Shown here: positions 8,644-18,376 of the stretch, in pieces
Numbering within the stretch: position 1 is the stretch's first letter
Layout: every line of letters begins with the position of its first letter
Source: Streptomyces sp. NBC_00083
GTDB taxonomy: Bacteria; Actinomycetota; Actinomycetes; Streptomycetales; Streptomycetaceae
Direction of reading: 5' to 3'
Length of the DNA: 64,000 bases
Assembly: GCF_026343295.1 (NCBI RefSeq)
Contig: NZ_JAPELY010000001.1
Location: 3,100,001 to 3,164,000, forward strand
Notes under the pieces: model-generated
What the model saw: only the letters and a program-made list of their open reading frames with translations
The model's database searches: none
What the model was told of the DNA's origin: nothing
Translations under genes and position numbers: made by a program

Positions 8644-9495
8644 ATGGAGCTACGTACGCTGCGCTACTTCGTGGCGGTCGCCGAAGAACTGCACTTCGGG
8701 CGGGCCGCCACCCGGCTGCACATGAGCCAGCCGCCCCTGAGCCGTGCGATCAGGCAGCTGGAGGGCGAGGTCGGGGCCACCCTGCTCGACCGGTCGCCGA
8801 GCGGAGTCGCGCTGACCCCGGTGGGCACGGTCCTGCTCGACGAGGCGCGCGCCCTGCTCGACCACGCGGAGCGGGCACGCGCACGGGTGGTGGCGGCGGC
8901 CGGGGCCGCGCTCCTCACCGTCGGCATCCTGGGCGACAGCACCGACGCGGCAGCCCTGCGCCTGGCGGGTGCCTACCGTCGGCGCCATCCGGACGTGGAG
9001 GTCCGCATCCGCGAGACCGACCTGGCCGACCCGACCTGCGGACTGCACGCCGGGCTCGTCGACGTCGCCCTCACCCGCGGCCCGTTCGACGAAACCGGCC
9101 TGACCGTACGGGAGTTGCGGGAAGACGCGGTCGGCGCCCTGCTGCGCACCGACGACCCGCTGGCGCGGCGCGAGGACGTCCGCCTGGCCGATCTGGCCGA
9201 CCGCCGCTGGTTCCTCTTCCCCGAGGGGACCGACCCGGTCTGGCAGGCGTACTGGAGTGGCGGAGAACCCCGCGAGGGGCCCGTGGTGCGTGCCGTGCAG
9301 GAATGCCGGCAGGCCGTGCTCTGGAACGGGACGGTCGGCCTCACACTCCTCGGACACCGGCCGGGCCGGGGCCTGACCGTGGTGCCGCTCGCCGACATGC
9401 GGCCGAGCCGCGTCGTGGCGGCGTGGAGGGCGGGCGACACCAACCCGCTGATCCGGTCTTTCGTCCAGATCGCGGCCGCCGCCTACGGCGGCTGA
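8644..9495 (+). CDS. LysR family transcriptional regulator
   Basis: 283 aa from the ATG at 8644 (the frame runs further upstream without a plausible start). Classic LysR N-terminus: MELRTLRYFVAVAEELHFGRAATRLHMSQPPLSRAIRQLE at residues 1-40, followed by LTPVGTVLLDEA. The C-terminal domain is of the CbbR/BenM-like effector-binding type. It is divergent from the cupin/DoxX operon, the most likely target. The upstream TACCGC and TACGTA words leave the exact promoter unclear. Confidence 0.9.
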   Translation: MELRTLRYFVAVAEELHFGRAATRLHMSQPPLSRAIRQLEGEVGATLLDRSPSGVALTPVGTVLLDEARALLDHAERARARVVAAAGAALLTVGILGDSTDAAALRLAGAYRRRHPDVEVRIRETDLADPTCGLHAGLVDVALTRGPFDETGLTVRELREDAVGALLRTDDPLARREDVRLADLADRRWFLFPEGTDPVWQAYWSGGEPREGPVVRAVQECRQAVLWNGTVGLTLLGHRPGRGLTVVPLADMRPSRVVAAWRAGDTNPLIRSFVQIAAAAYGG

Positions 9496-9623
9496 ACGCC
9501 GGCTCCCTGGGGCAGCCAGGAGAGGGTCGTGGCGGTCCCGGGCGCCCCGGAGTGCCGCAGGGCCGGAATGCCGCCCGGCTCCTGAACGCGTTCGACGACG
9601 TGGCGGCATCCGACCGCCGCCAC
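9483..9623 (-). pseudogene. possible remnant of a sensor-kinase ATPase C-terminus
   Basis: The 309-bp gap between the LysR gene and the MFS gene carries no intact gene. On the minus strand, about 46 codons ending at 9483 read HVVERVQEPGG, then RHSGAPGTATTLSWLPQ. This resembles the end of NarL-type histidine kinases (MRERVxxxGG...SAPGxGTTVxxxxP), but no N/G1/G2 ATP boxes are present upstream. It is either a decayed 3' end or chance similarity in high-GC sequence; I favour a remnant only weakly. Confidence 0.25.
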
Positions 9624-9804
9624 CAGCAACGCCGCGGCGCCGACGTGCGCGACACGCCGCGCCCCCGCATGCGCCGCGCGCGGCGGAGCAGCAGGGAGAG
9701 TTGCAGCACGTACGCCGCGCACCGGATGCCGATGCCGGTGCTCCGGCAGCACTCCGCACATCGCACATCGCTGGTGCGGAACCACCGACGACGCACAGGT
9801 ACAC

Positions 9805-11445
9805 ATGAACTCAAAGAGGCGGGGGCCCGCACAACCGGGCCGCCGAGGTCGCGGATTCGGTTCGGGAAGCGTGGAGACCGAACGCATGGTGCGGGCGCTG
9901 CTGCGCCGTCGCAAGAAGTCGCTGCACCCCGACGACGTGAAGGTCGCCGACAAACCCGCCGTGCGGCGCGCCGTGTCGGCCGCCGCACTCGGCAACACGA
10001 TGGAGTGGTTCGACTTCGGTGTCTACGCCTACGTCGCCGCCACGCTCGGCAAGGTCTTCTTCCCGTCCAGCTCGCCGGGCGCCCAGGTCATCTCGACGTT
10101 CGCGACGTTCGCCGCGGCGTTCCTGGTCCGGCCGATCGGCGGCCTCGTCTTCGGGCCCCTCGGCGACCGGGTCGGACGCCAGAAGGTCCTCGCCGTCACC
10201 ATGATCATGATGGCGATCAGCACCTTCGCCGTGGGCTTCCTGCCCGGGTACAAGTCGATCGGCCTGGCCGCGCCGGTACTGCTCCTCCTGTGCCGGCTGG
10301 TCCAGGGCTTCTCCACCGGCGGCGAGTACGCGGGGGCCACCACCTACATCGCCGAGTACTCACCCGACCGGATCCGGGGCTTCCTCGGCAGCTGGCTCGA
10401 CTTCGGCACCTTCATCGGATACTCCCTCGGCTCCGGCCTGGTCACGATCCTGACCGGCCTCCTCTCCGAGGACCAGATGGTCGACTGGGGATGGCGGATC
10501 CCCTTCTACGTGGCCGGACCCCTCGGGCTCATCGGGCTCTACATGCGGCTCAGGCTCGACGAGACCCCCGCGTTCCAGGAGGCCGAGGAGCGCGGGCGGC
10601 AGGCGGCGGCCCGGAGCGGCCCCACCTCCGAGGAGGACGAGCGCCTGGAGCAGGCCCGCATGTCGGGCAAGGGCCGTCTCAAGGAGGTGGTGACCCACCA
10701 CTGGCAGGCCATGCTCGTCTGCATCGGGCTCGTGCTGCTCTACAACGTCACCAACTACATGGTGACGTCCTATCTGCCGACCTACATGAGCTCGACCCTC
10801 GGCCAGTCCGAACTCACCGCCCAGCTCCTCGTGCTCGGCACCATGGTGCTCGTCGTCCTCACCATCACTGCCGTCGGCCGCTCCTCGGACCGGTACGGGC
10901 GACGGCCGCTCTTCCTGTGGGGCGGGATCGCGATGGTGATCTTCTCGGTGCCCGTCTTCCAGCTCATCCGGCAGGGTGGCATCCTGCTCCCCGCGATCGG
11001 CTGCGCCGTGCTCGGCCTCTTCCTGGTGTGCTTCGCGGGGACGAGCGCGGCGACCCTGCCCGCCCTGTTCCCCACGCATCTGCGCTACGGCGGGCTGTCG
11101 CTCGCGTTCAACTTCTCCGTCTCCCTGTTCGGCGGCACCACCCCGCTCGTCGCGTCCGCCCTGGTCAACACCACCGGCAACGAACTGGTGCCGGCCTACT
11201 ACCTCATGGTCGCGGGCGTGATCGGTGTGATCTCGGCCCTGTGCCTGCGCGAGACCGCGGGCAAACCGCTCAGCGGGTCGTCGGCCATGGTCGAATCCGA
11301 GGAGGAGGCCCGCGAACTGGTCGCGCGCAGCCGTACCCACGCGGGACGCCGTGCACGCGACGTCTGGCTCCAACTGCGCCAGGGCCATCTGCCGCACCTG
11401 CACCACCACTCCGAGGACAAGGACCGCAAGGACCGGCGCGACTGA
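9805..11445 (+). CDS. MFS metabolite:proton symporter (MHS family, ProP-like)
   Basis: 546 aa with twelve hydrophobic segments. Diagnostic MHS features: GNTMEWFDFGVYAYVA near the first helix, RPIGGLVFGPLGDRVGRQKVL (loop 2-3), RLVQGFSTGGEYAG, and the LDETPAFQ stretch after helix 6. These place it with ProP/ShiA/KgtP-type importers of osmolytes or organic acids. The charged C-terminal tail ends HHHSEDKDRKDRRD; it is not the coiled coil of E. coli ProP, so osmosensing cannot be assumed. An alternative start is the ATG at 9886, which has GGAGA upstream and would remove 27 residues of basic leader; it may be the true one. It stands alone between the LysR gene and the convergent giant gene. Confidence 0.88.
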   Translation: MNSKRRGPAQPGRRGRGFGSGSVETERMVRALLRRRKKSLHPDDVKVADKPAVRRAVSAAALGNTMEWFDFGVYAYVAATLGKVFFPSSSPGAQVISTFATFAAAFLVRPIGGLVFGPLGDRVGRQKVLAVTMIMMAISTFAVGFLPGYKSIGLAAPVLLLLCRLVQGFSTGGEYAGATTYIAEYSPDRIRGFLGSWLDFGTFIGYSLGSGLVTILTGLLSEDQMVDWGWRIPFYVAGPLGLIGLYMRLRLDETPAFQEAEERGRQAAARSGPTSEEDERLEQARMSGKGRLKEVVTHHWQAMLVCIGLVLLYNVTNYMVTSYLPTYMSSTLGQSELTAQLLVLGTMVLVVLTITAVGRSSDRYGRRPLFLWGGIAMVIFSVPVFQLIRQGGILLPAIGCAVLGLFLVCFAGTSAATLPALFPTHLRYGGLSLAFNFSVSLFGGTTPLVASALVNTTGNELVPAYYLMVAGVIGVISALCLRETAGKPLSGSSAMVESEEEARELVARSRTHAGRRARDVWLQLRQGHLPHLHHHSEDKDRKDRRD

Positions 11446-11527
11446 GCCGGCGCCGGCCCCCTCCCGTTTCTCTCCTGCCCGCCCTTCCTGCCCGCCCTTC
11501 CTGTTCGCCCTCCCGTCAGTAGCTCCC

Positions 11528-14500
11528 TCAGCACCCGCCCCCGGCCATCCGCTCCCACGCCTCGGCGAACAGTTCGTGCAGGGGAGCCGTCGGCAGAACG
11601 CGGGCGAAGGGGGAGCGGATCTCGTTCCTCCACAGGGGGCGCACCGTGTACGTCGCCAGCTTCGCCGTCTCCAACGGCAGGTGCGGCGCCTTGAGTTCGG
11701 TCCAGTCGCCCGGCAGGAACAGGGTGCGGCCGGCCCGTGCGCGCTTGGCCTCCGTGACCGTGCCCGTGCCGAGGAGTTCCGCCTGTACCTGCGCGTGCCG
11801 CTTGGCTGTCCAGCCGTTCCACCGTCGTACAGCACGGTCGGTGGGTGCGGCGAGCGCCGACAGCTGGAGGTAGAGGGCCGCCGCGTCCTCGCCCACGCCC
11901 AGTTCGGAAGCCACCTGCCCGACCAGGTCGGGGCAGGAGTGCCGCGGGTCGGCCTCGTACGCCCCCGGGGCCACCGCTCCCGATCCCGCCCGCCGCATCA
12001 TGCGCTCAAGACCGCCGCCCGGCAGGAGGGGCGCGACCCGGGCCAGCTCCTCGGCCAGGCCGGCCTTCTGCCCGACCCGCTGCCACCCCTCGGGGCCGGT
12101 CACCGCCGCGGGCCGCAGGAACGAGGCGCCGCCCGGCGCGCACACGACCAGCGGACCCCGGGCGTACGCGGTCGGCGGGACGGCTCCGGCCTCCGCGCGG
12201 TCGTGCAGCACCACCGGGAGCCGCTCGGGGCCGAACCGCTCCGCGATCCGCTCCGAGGTGTCCTCGATCCGTCCCCCGGAAAGCGCCATCAGGAACTCGG
12301 GACGGTCCAGTTCCGCCCGCAGCCGCTCGTACAGCGCCGTCGCGCCCGCCACCGCGGGGTCGCCGACGGGCCGATCCGTCCACGCCCACACCAGCGCACT
12401 CGCGATCCGCCCGTAGTCGAGTCCGACCCGGGTTCCGTACGGCACGGCACACCCGGCCGGAGCCACGGGAACCACGTCAACTCCCTTGTGGAACCGGGAG
12501 GTTGACAGCTTCCAGTCGGCCGCCTCCACGGTCTGGTCCGCCACGGCGTCGTAACCGAACGCGAGCCGACGCGCCCACACCTCGCCATGGCCCAGGCTCG
12601 CCTCCAGGGCGTCCGCCGCCTCGTCGTCCAGTGCCGGCCGCGCTCCGAGCAGTTCGCGCCACACCCCGGCCATGCGCTCGGCGGCCGACGTCATGCCGCC
12701 GGGCCGCCACAGCTCGGCCGGATCGTCGGGCATGGCCGCGGCGAGGACGGCGCGCCGGCCCGCCTCGCCCAGCCGTGCCCGCACTTCCTGGTACGACTGC
12801 GCCGTCATCGGGGTCGCCTTGTAGGGCGCCCTGCGAGCCAGGGCCAGCTCCTCCTCCCGGTCGTGGTGGCCGACCAGGCCCGCCACCACGAGCCGCGCCA
12901 CGGACCGCCGCACGCCGGTGAGTTCGGCGAAGCGGGCGGCCGCCGACTCCGGCACCGGAACAGGGCCCCGCTCGTCGACCAGGGCCACCAGGGCCCGCAG
13001 CCGGGCGGCGTCGTCGCGCTCCACCTCCACGATCCGGGCCTCGACGCCGGTTGCCGGGGTCGCGTCCGTGTCCGCGTCGGCCGAGGCGGGCGTCACGAAC
13101 CAGCGCGCCGCGCCCCCGACCTGTGCCCGCGCCGACGCCACAGGGATCTCGGCCGCGCGCAAGCCGTCCAACGCGGCGGAACCCGGCGCGCTCCCCGCCC
13201 ACCACCGGCTCCCCGCACGCGCGAACGGCTGATCGGCCCAGGTGTCCAGAAGGGCGAGCAGCGCGGCGCGGGCCCCCTCCGGAGTCGGCGCCACCGCCGC
13301 TCGCCACGCCGCCGCGTCGACGGCGCCGAGCAGCCGCGACCAGTCGGCGGGCGGCGCCGGTGGCGAGAGCCGCCGCACCTCCTCGGGGATCGCCCCGGCC
13401 AGGCAGGCGCCGTCGGCGGCCAGCGCGCTCAACGTGGCGGGCAGGGCGCTGTCCGGGGCGCGGCGCCCCCGGTAGGGAGACTCGTCCGGCAGCAGGCCGA
13501 ACAGCGCGGGCAGCAACTCGGTGTCCGGGGCGGTGCGCCGCGGCAGGGCGGGCGGCGCCTGACTGAGCAGGACCACCCGCCGGTGCAGGTCACGGCGGCG
13601 CCGCTCCACCCGTGCGGCCCGTGCGGCCACCGCCGCCACGGCATCGGCGAGGACCGGATCGGTGACGGCGGGCAGCGCGCGGGCCACCGCCGCGGCCGTC
13701 GCCTCCGCCCCGTCGAAGGCGGCGGTCAGGAGTGTGTCCGCGGTGCGCCGCTCCACCGTGCGCAGCGCTCGGGACCCGGCGGGGTCCCGGGTGCGCAGTA
13801 GGTACCAGAACGCGGGCGGCAGGGCCACGCCGCCGGACACGGTGGCCTGCCGGGGCGGAGGCACCTGCGGATTCTTGGGCGTGCGGTGGCCGTCCAGCTC
13901 CCACAGCAGGACGCCGTCCGCGGTGTAGGCGCGTACGCCCGTGAGGGTCCTGGCCTCGGCGAGGACCACGTCCTCCACCGCGCCCTCGGGCGGTGACCAC
14001 AGGCCCCAGGGCTCCTGTCCGGGCCGGTCGATGTCGAACCTGGCGGCCCGCCCGTCCACGCTCTCCACCAGGAAGTGGTCGGGCGCGTAGTCGCGGTGGG
14101 GGGTGCGGAACGACACTCGGGTGCCGACGAGCCCGGCCCGGGAGCCGAGCGGGGAGTCCGTCAACTCGCTTGGAAGGGGCGCCAGTTGGAGCGCCTCCGT
14201 GGCGGGCTCCATGCGGGTCCCCGAGGGTTCGGCGCCGCCCGGGGTCTGCGCGGCACGGTCCGGGAAGCCGGGCAGCGCCTGCGGTCCCCGCCGCTCTCCG
14301 GTGACCGGGTCGACGACCTCCCACGCCCGTTTCCCGTAGACGGCGTTGGTCCAGATCCCGGAACCGTCACCGAGTTGCAGCTCCTCCCCGTCGATGCCCT
14401 CCGTTCCGCCAGGACGCAGGATCCGCAGGCCGCCGTGCCGCCCGCCGCCGTCGGCGCTCTCGAACTGGAAGCCGTACGCGCCGTCCAGGCTGCCGCCGAA

Positions 14501-16273
14501 CGGCACCAGGCCGCGCTCCTCCTGCGGTGTGAACGGCTCGTCGGGGCGGTCGGCCCAGACAGCGGTGTCGCAGCCGTAGGCGTTCGGCTTGAGTGTCCAG
14601 CTGACCAGGAAGGAGCCGCCCACGTAGTGGACCGCGAACATCGTGGCGTCCGCGGGGATTGCGAACCGGCAGGAGCCCCGGACCCCGTCGGGAGCGACCG
14701 CGTACGCACGGTCGCGCCCGAACACCGTCAGGACCGGCCAGGTCGACGTCACCCCCGCCACTCCCGGCGCCGCCGCGTCGGCCTCCACGCGCGGGGCTTC
14801 CGCGGCGAAGCGCGCGTACACCGACTCCAGTGCGGGCCACGCCAGTTCCTCGGGGAGGCCGGCCGCCAGCGAACGGTGCAGAGCGCCGCCGGCATCCGCC
14901 TCGCCCAGCGCGTCGGCGATCCCGCCGAGCGCCGTCACCGTCGGCCGGTCGAGCAGGATCTCCAGCTCGGCCATCGCCTCCTCGGCCCCCGCCATGCCTC
15001 CGCCCGCCACCGTGTCGACGAGCTTGCCGACCCGGGCGGCCACGCCTCGCGCGATGCCTTCGTTGCCGGGGAGCAGCGTCACCGCGGAACCCGGCCGACG
15101 GTGCGCCAGAGCCCAGTTCGGCAGGAGGTCCGCGTGGACGGTCCCCTCCAGGCGGGGGCCGAAGACGCTGTCCGCGGCGAGCGTCGTGAGATCGCGCCGC
15201 GCGTGCTCGCCCCAGAACCGGATGGCGATGTCCGGGCCGGGATCGACGACGGTGGCCCCCGCCGCGAGCAGCGCGTCCAGGACGTCGGCGTCGAAGCCCT
15301 GGTAGTGGTGCCGGGTGGTGTGCGCCGTCACCGGCGCGCCCGACTCTTTCAGGCACCGCCCCAACCGGCCGACGAGGTCGAGGAATTCGGGCGGCAGGGG
15401 CTGCCGCCCGACACCGCCGCCGGGCTGCGCCGCGTACTGGTACATGCGGATGAAGGTGCCGACCCAGTGGTGCGGCCCGCCTTCCGGCGCGATCCGGCCC
15501 GCCTCCATGGCCCCGGTCGCGCCGCAGCCGATGAGCATCCGCACCCAGGCGCCGCCGTCGGTGGCTCCGGTGGGAAAGACCTCAAGGAGCCCGGCCGTGA
15601 CCGGGTCCGCCGGCGGATGGGCCGTCAGGACGGGGCCGGCGGCGGCCAGCAGCGCGTCCGGCACCGACTTCTCCCGGGTGGCCGACAGGATCTCGCCGAC
15701 CAGCCGCGCCACCTCCTCGTCGCCGTGCCCGGCCGCCCTGGCGGAGGCACGGACCCGGCGCACGAGGTCCGCGGGAAGATCCGCCGACGAGCCGGCCCAC
15801 GCGCTGAGGAACGCGGCCAGCGCCGTGTGCGCCTCGGCCGGCTCCAGCGTGTCGGCGAGGAACCGCTGGTGCGCCCCGAATTCCTTGGCCGGCATGGCAC
15901 CGCCCGCGGCGAACAGCAGCGCGTTGGCCCGCCGGTACGCGGGGTCCACCGGCAGCCCGTGCTCCGCCTCCGCCGCACGCGCCGCCGTGTACGCGCGTCC
16001 GCCCGGCCGGCTCCCGAATCCGATCAGGCGATGACCCACGGTGTCCCAGAACCACGGCAGATGCGCCGGAGGCAGCCGCCGCGCCCGCGCCGCCATCGCG
16101 TCGACGAAGGCGCCGGGCTTCTGCCAGGACCGGCCGAGTTCGGTCCGCATGTCCGCGACCAGGTCGCGCGCGGTCCCGACCGCGTCCGGATCGTGGGCCG
16201 CGGCCCAGTCGGCGTACGTGGTCGAGCCGTGCGAACCGGCGGTCGGCAGCAGGGCGTCAAGGGGGACGATCAT
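11528..16273 (-). CDS. giant (about 1580 aa) protein of unknown function
   Basis: About 1,581 aa from the ATG at 16273 (a GTG eight codons upstream at 16297 is the alternative; neither has a good ribosome site). I do not recognise a catalytic motif. By eye the protein has an alpha-helical first 500 residues, a beta-rich centre (AYGFQFESADGG, WTNAVYGKRAWEVVDP, VLLWELDGHRTPKNP), an Ala/Arg-rich helical stretch, and a conserved-looking C-terminal part rich in aromatic residues (YKATPMTAQSYQEVRARLG, RRLAFGYDAVADQ, WTDRPVGDP). Very large proteins of similar layout are annotated DNA-binding in Streptomyces near MoxR/VWA genes, but that is memory, not evidence. No MoxR or VWA gene is adjacent. It is divergent from the MFS gene at 16441. 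Confidence 0.8.
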   Translation of the reverse strand: MIVPLDALLPTAGSHGSTTYADWAAAHDPDAVGTARDLVADMRTELGRSWQKPGAFVDAMAARARRLPPAHLPWFWDTVGHRLIGFGSRPGGRAYTAARAAEAEHGLPVDPAYRRANALLFAAGGAMPAKEFGAHQRFLADTLEPAEAHTALAAFLSAWAGSSADLPADLVRRVRASARAAGHGDEEVARLVGEILSATREKSVPDALLAAAGPVLTAHPPADPVTAGLLEVFPTGATDGGAWVRMLIGCGATGAMEAGRIAPEGGPHHWVGTFIRMYQYAAQPGGGVGRQPLPPEFLDLVGRLGRCLKESGAPVTAHTTRHHYQGFDADVLDALLAAGATVVDPGPDIAIRFWGEHARRDLTTLAADSVFGPRLEGTVHADLLPNWALAHRRPGSAVTLLPGNEGIARGVAARVGKLVDTVAGGGMAGAEEAMAELEILLDRPTVTALGGIADALGEADAGGALHRSLAAGLPEELAWPALESVYARFAAEAPRVEADAAAPGVAGVTSTWPVLTVFGRDRAYAVAPDGVRGSCRFAIPADATMFAVHYVGGSFLVSWTLKPNAYGCDTAVWADRPDEPFTPQEERGLVPFGGSLDGAYGFQFESADGGGRHGGLRILRPGGTEGIDGEELQLGDGSGIWTNAVYGKRAWEVVDPVTGERRGPQALPGFPDRAAQTPGGAEPSGTRMEPATEALQLAPLPSELTDSPLGSRAGLVGTRVSFRTPHRDYAPDHFLVESVDGRAARFDIDRPGQEPWGLWSPPEGAVEDVVLAEARTLTGVRAYTADGVLLWELDGHRTPKNPQVPPPRQATVSGGVALPPAFWYLLRTRDPAGSRALRTVERRTADTLLTAAFDGAEATAAAVARALPAVTDPVLADAVAAVAARAARVERRRRDLHRRVVLLSQAPPALPRRTAPDTELLPALFGLLPDESPYRGRRAPDSALPATLSALAADGACLAGAIPEEVRRLSPPAPPADWSRLLGAVDAAAWRAAVAPTPEGARAALLALLDTWADQPFARAGSRWWAGSAPGSAALDGLRAAEIPVASARAQVGGAARWFVTPASADADTDATPATGVEARIVEVERDDAARLRALVALVDERGPVPVPESAAARFAELTGVRRSVARLVVAGLVGHHDREEELALARRAPYKATPMTAQSYQEVRARLGEAGRRAVLAAAMPDDPAELWRPGGMTSAAERMAGVWRELLGARPALDDEAADALEASLGHGEVWARRLAFGYDAVADQTVEAADWKLSTSRFHKGVDVVPVAPAGCAVPYGTRVGLDYGRIASALVWAWTDRPVGDPAVAGATALYERLRAELDRPEFLMALSGGRIEDTSERIAERFGPERLPVVLHDRAEAGAVPPTAYARGPLVVCAPGGASFLRPAAVTGPEGWQRVGQKAGLAEELARVAPLLPGGGLERMMRRAGSGAVAPGAYEADPRHSCPDLVGQVASELGVGEDAAALYLQLSALAAPTDRAVRRWNGWTAKRHAQVQAELLGTGTVTEAKRARAGRTLFLPGDWTELKAPHLPLETAKLATYTVRPLWRNEIRSPFARVLPTAPLHELFAEAWERMAGGGC

Positions 16274-16440
16274 GCTGTGGATGGTCGCACGCCCCACTGA
16301 CAGTGCGACAAGTGAGCGAAGCCCGGCGGCGGGAAGGGGCGAACGCAGCCGGACCGCGCGGGCCTTGGCCCCAGGCGTGACGGCGCGCCCGGGGGCGTAC
16401 GGGCGGTGCGGGAGCGCCCCCCGGGGTTACCGTCGGTGGC

Positions 16441-17637
16441 ATGGATCGTGACCTTCGCGGCTGGTGGCCCTGTCTGCTCAGTGGCGCGGTGTTCGCCGTG
16501 TGCATGGCCGGGACCACGCTGCCGACCCCGCTCTACGGTCTCTACCAGGACAAGTTCGGGTTCTCCGAGCTCATGGTCACCGTGGTGTACGCCGTCTACG
16601 CCTTCGGTGTCATCGGCGTGCTGCTGCTCACGGGCAATGTGTCGGACGCCGTGGGCCGGCGGCCGGTGCTGCTGGCCGGCCTTGGGTGCGCGGCGGCGAG
16701 CGCGGTGTGCTTCCTGTGCGCCTCTGGGCTCGGCTGGCTCTTCGCGGGCCGGCTCCTGTCGGGCTTGTCGGCCGGACTGTTCACCGGGGCCGCGACGGCC
16801 TACGTCATGGACCTCGCGCCGCGTGGAGGCGCGTCCAGGGCCACGCTCGTGGCGACGGCCGCCAACATGGGCGGCCTCGGCTGCGGGCCCCTGCTCGCCG
16901 GGCTGCTCGCGCAGTACGCGGCCTGGCCGCTGACCCTGACCTTCGTCGTCCACCTCGTCCTGGTGGCCGCCTCGGTCGCGGTCCTGCTGCGGCTCCGCGA
17001 GACCGTACGGGACCCCCGGCCGCTGCGCAGTGCCCGAACGCAGCGGCCGACCCTGCCCGCCCGGGTGCGCCCGGTGTTCGTGCCCGCGGCCATCGCGGCG
17101 TTCGTGGGGTTCGCGCTGTTCGGGGTGTTCACCTCGGTGAGCCCCGCGTTCTTGACACAGTCCCTGAACGTCAGCAATCACGCGGCCATCGGACTCGTGG
17201 TCGCGCTGGCCTTCTTCGCCTCGACCGGTGGGCAGTTGGCGGTGGGGCGCGTGGGGCTGGCACGCTCATTGCCCCTGGGCTGCGCGGCGCTCCTGGCCGG
17301 CCTCGCGCTGCTCGCGGCGGCGCTCCGCTGGGACTCGCTGTCGCTGATGGTGCTGAGCGCGCTGGTCGGCGGCTGCGGTCAGGGGCTCGCGTTCCGCGGC
17401 GCCCTGTCCGCGGTGGCCGAGGCGTCCCCGGAGGACCACCGCGCCTCGGTGATCTCCACCCTCTTCGTGGTGGCCTACGCGGGGATCTCGGTGCCGGTGA
17501 TCGGCGTCGGCCTGCTGGTGGGGCCGCTCGGCCTCGAAGGCGCGGGCCTGGTCTTCATCGCGTGCATGGCCGTACTGGCCACCGCCGCCGGCATCTACCT
17601 GCTGGTCCGCCCGGTGGAGGCGCGCAACCACGGCTGA
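16441..17637 (+). CDS. MFS transporter, drug-exporter type
   Basis: 398 aa with twelve predicted helices. The loop 2-3 motif appears as GNVSDAVGRRPVLLAGL and helix 5 as GLGCGPLLAGLLAQYA. Size and layout match 12-TM exporters of the YceL/MdfA-like group. The N-terminus starts MDRDLRGWWPCLLSG directly before the first helix; a weak GGTGG precedes the ATG. It is divergent from the giant gene (143 bp) and convergent with the TetR gene. Substrate unknown; the TetR two genes on points at its own divergent SDR, not at this gene. Confidence 0.87.
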   Translation: MDRDLRGWWPCLLSGAVFAVCMAGTTLPTPLYGLYQDKFGFSELMVTVVYAVYAFGVIGVLLLTGNVSDAVGRRPVLLAGLGCAAASAVCFLCASGLGWLFAGRLLSGLSAGLFTGAATAYVMDLAPRGGASRATLVATAANMGGLGCGPLLAGLLAQYAAWPLTLTFVVHLVLVAASVAVLLRLRETVRDPRPLRSARTQRPTLPARVRPVFVPAAIAAFVGFALFGVFTSVSPAFLTQSLNVSNHAAIGLVVALAFFASTGGQLAVGRVGLARSLPLGCAALLAGLALLAAALRWDSLSLMVLSALVGGCGQGLAFRGALSAVAEASPEDHRASVISTLFVVAYAGISVPVIGVGLLVGPLGLEGAGLVFIACMAVLATAAGIYLLVRPVEARNHG

Positions 17638-17682
17638 GCGCCGCGTCTGGGGGTCGCGGTGGACTGCGGGGGGTGTCGCCGC

Positions 17683-18282
17683 TCAGGCCGGGGGTGGGCG
17701 CAGGAGGCTCTCGGTGAGGGTGTCCACCAGCCCGGCGGGGACGCTCGTTCCGGTCAGGGCGCAGTAGACGATCGGGCCCAGGAGGGCGTCCATGGTGGCG
17801 TCCGGGCCGAGCTCCGGCGAGAACACGCCGGTCTCGATTCCGCGCGTGAGCCAGTCGCGCTCCTGGTCACGGCGTGGGCCGAGGTAGCGCTCGCGGAAGC
17901 TCCGGGCGGTGGCCGGGTCGTGCTGCGCCTGCGCGACGAGCGTGAGCAGGACCTTGCCCGCCGGGTCGTCCGTGAGGAACCGCGCGAAGTCGTGGAGGTA
18001 GCCGCGCACGCCCTCCGCGGTGGGCTGCCCCGTCGGGACGGGCAGGCGCTTCTCGCTGTCCTCGATGAGGGTGTCGAGCAGGATCTCCACCTTGGACGGC
18101 CACCAGCGGTAGATCGTCTGCTTGGCGACGCCCGCATGGCGCGCGATCGCCTCGATGGTGAGGCCGCTGAAGCCGTGCTCGACGAGCAGATCGTCTGCGG
18201 CGTGCAGCACGGCCAGGCGGGCGGACTCGTCGCGCCGGGGTCCGGAGCGAGGCCTGCGGGACGGAGGGCTGGCGGCGGGCAT
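17683..18282 (-). CDS. TetR/AcrR family transcriptional repressor
   Basis: 199 aa from the ATG at 18282 (a GTG at 18303 would add seven residues). The N-terminal DNA-binding domain is typical: AVLHAADDLLVEHGFSGLTIEAIARHAGVAKQTIYRWWPSKVEILLD, about residues 25-70, with YRWW at the recognition helix end. The C-terminal part resembles TetR_C_11-like ligand domains (DDPAGKVLLTLVAQAQHD). It is divergent from an SDR, and a perfect 25-bp palindrome at 18323-18347 lies between their starts. Repression of both genes through that operator is the natural reading. Confidence 0.92.
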   Translation of the reverse strand: MPAASPPSRRPRSGPRRDESARLAVLHAADDLLVEHGFSGLTIEAIARHAGVAKQTIYRWWPSKVEILLDTLIEDSEKRLPVPTGQPTAEGVRGYLHDFARFLTDDPAGKVLLTLVAQAQHDPATARSFRERYLGPRRDQERDWLTRGIETGVFSPELGPDATMDALLGPIVYCALTGTSVPAGLVDTLTESLLRPPPA

Positions 18283-18322
18283 GCGAGACACCCTACCCGG
18301 CACCGGGCCGCGAGAAATTGTC

Positions 18323-18347
18323 TAGACGAGACGTCGCGTCTCGTCTA
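18323..18347. promoter_or_regulatory. perfect palindromic TetR operator
   Basis: TAGACGAGACG and its exact complement CGTCTCGTCTA flank a 3-base centre (TCG): 11-bp arms, 25 bp in all. It lies 41 bp before the TetR start and 30 bp before the SDR start, overlapping the likely -35/-10 region of the SDR promoter (TCTACTGT at 18343-18350 could be its -10). A half-overlapping GTCTAGAC (18320-18327) adds a further dyad on the TetR side. Confidence 0.85.
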
Positions 18348-18376
18348 CTGTGGAGAGCCCAGCCACTAGGAGCCAC

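Noticed and set aside
8379-11522. A 1,047-codon plus-strand frame across the LysR and MFS genes
   Set aside because: Out of phase with both recognised proteins and rich in Arg/Gly/Pro; caused by lack of stop codons in high-GC DNA.
14075-16300. A 741-codon plus-strand frame opposite the giant gene
   Set aside because: The minus strand has the expected codon bias throughout; the plus frame is its antisense.
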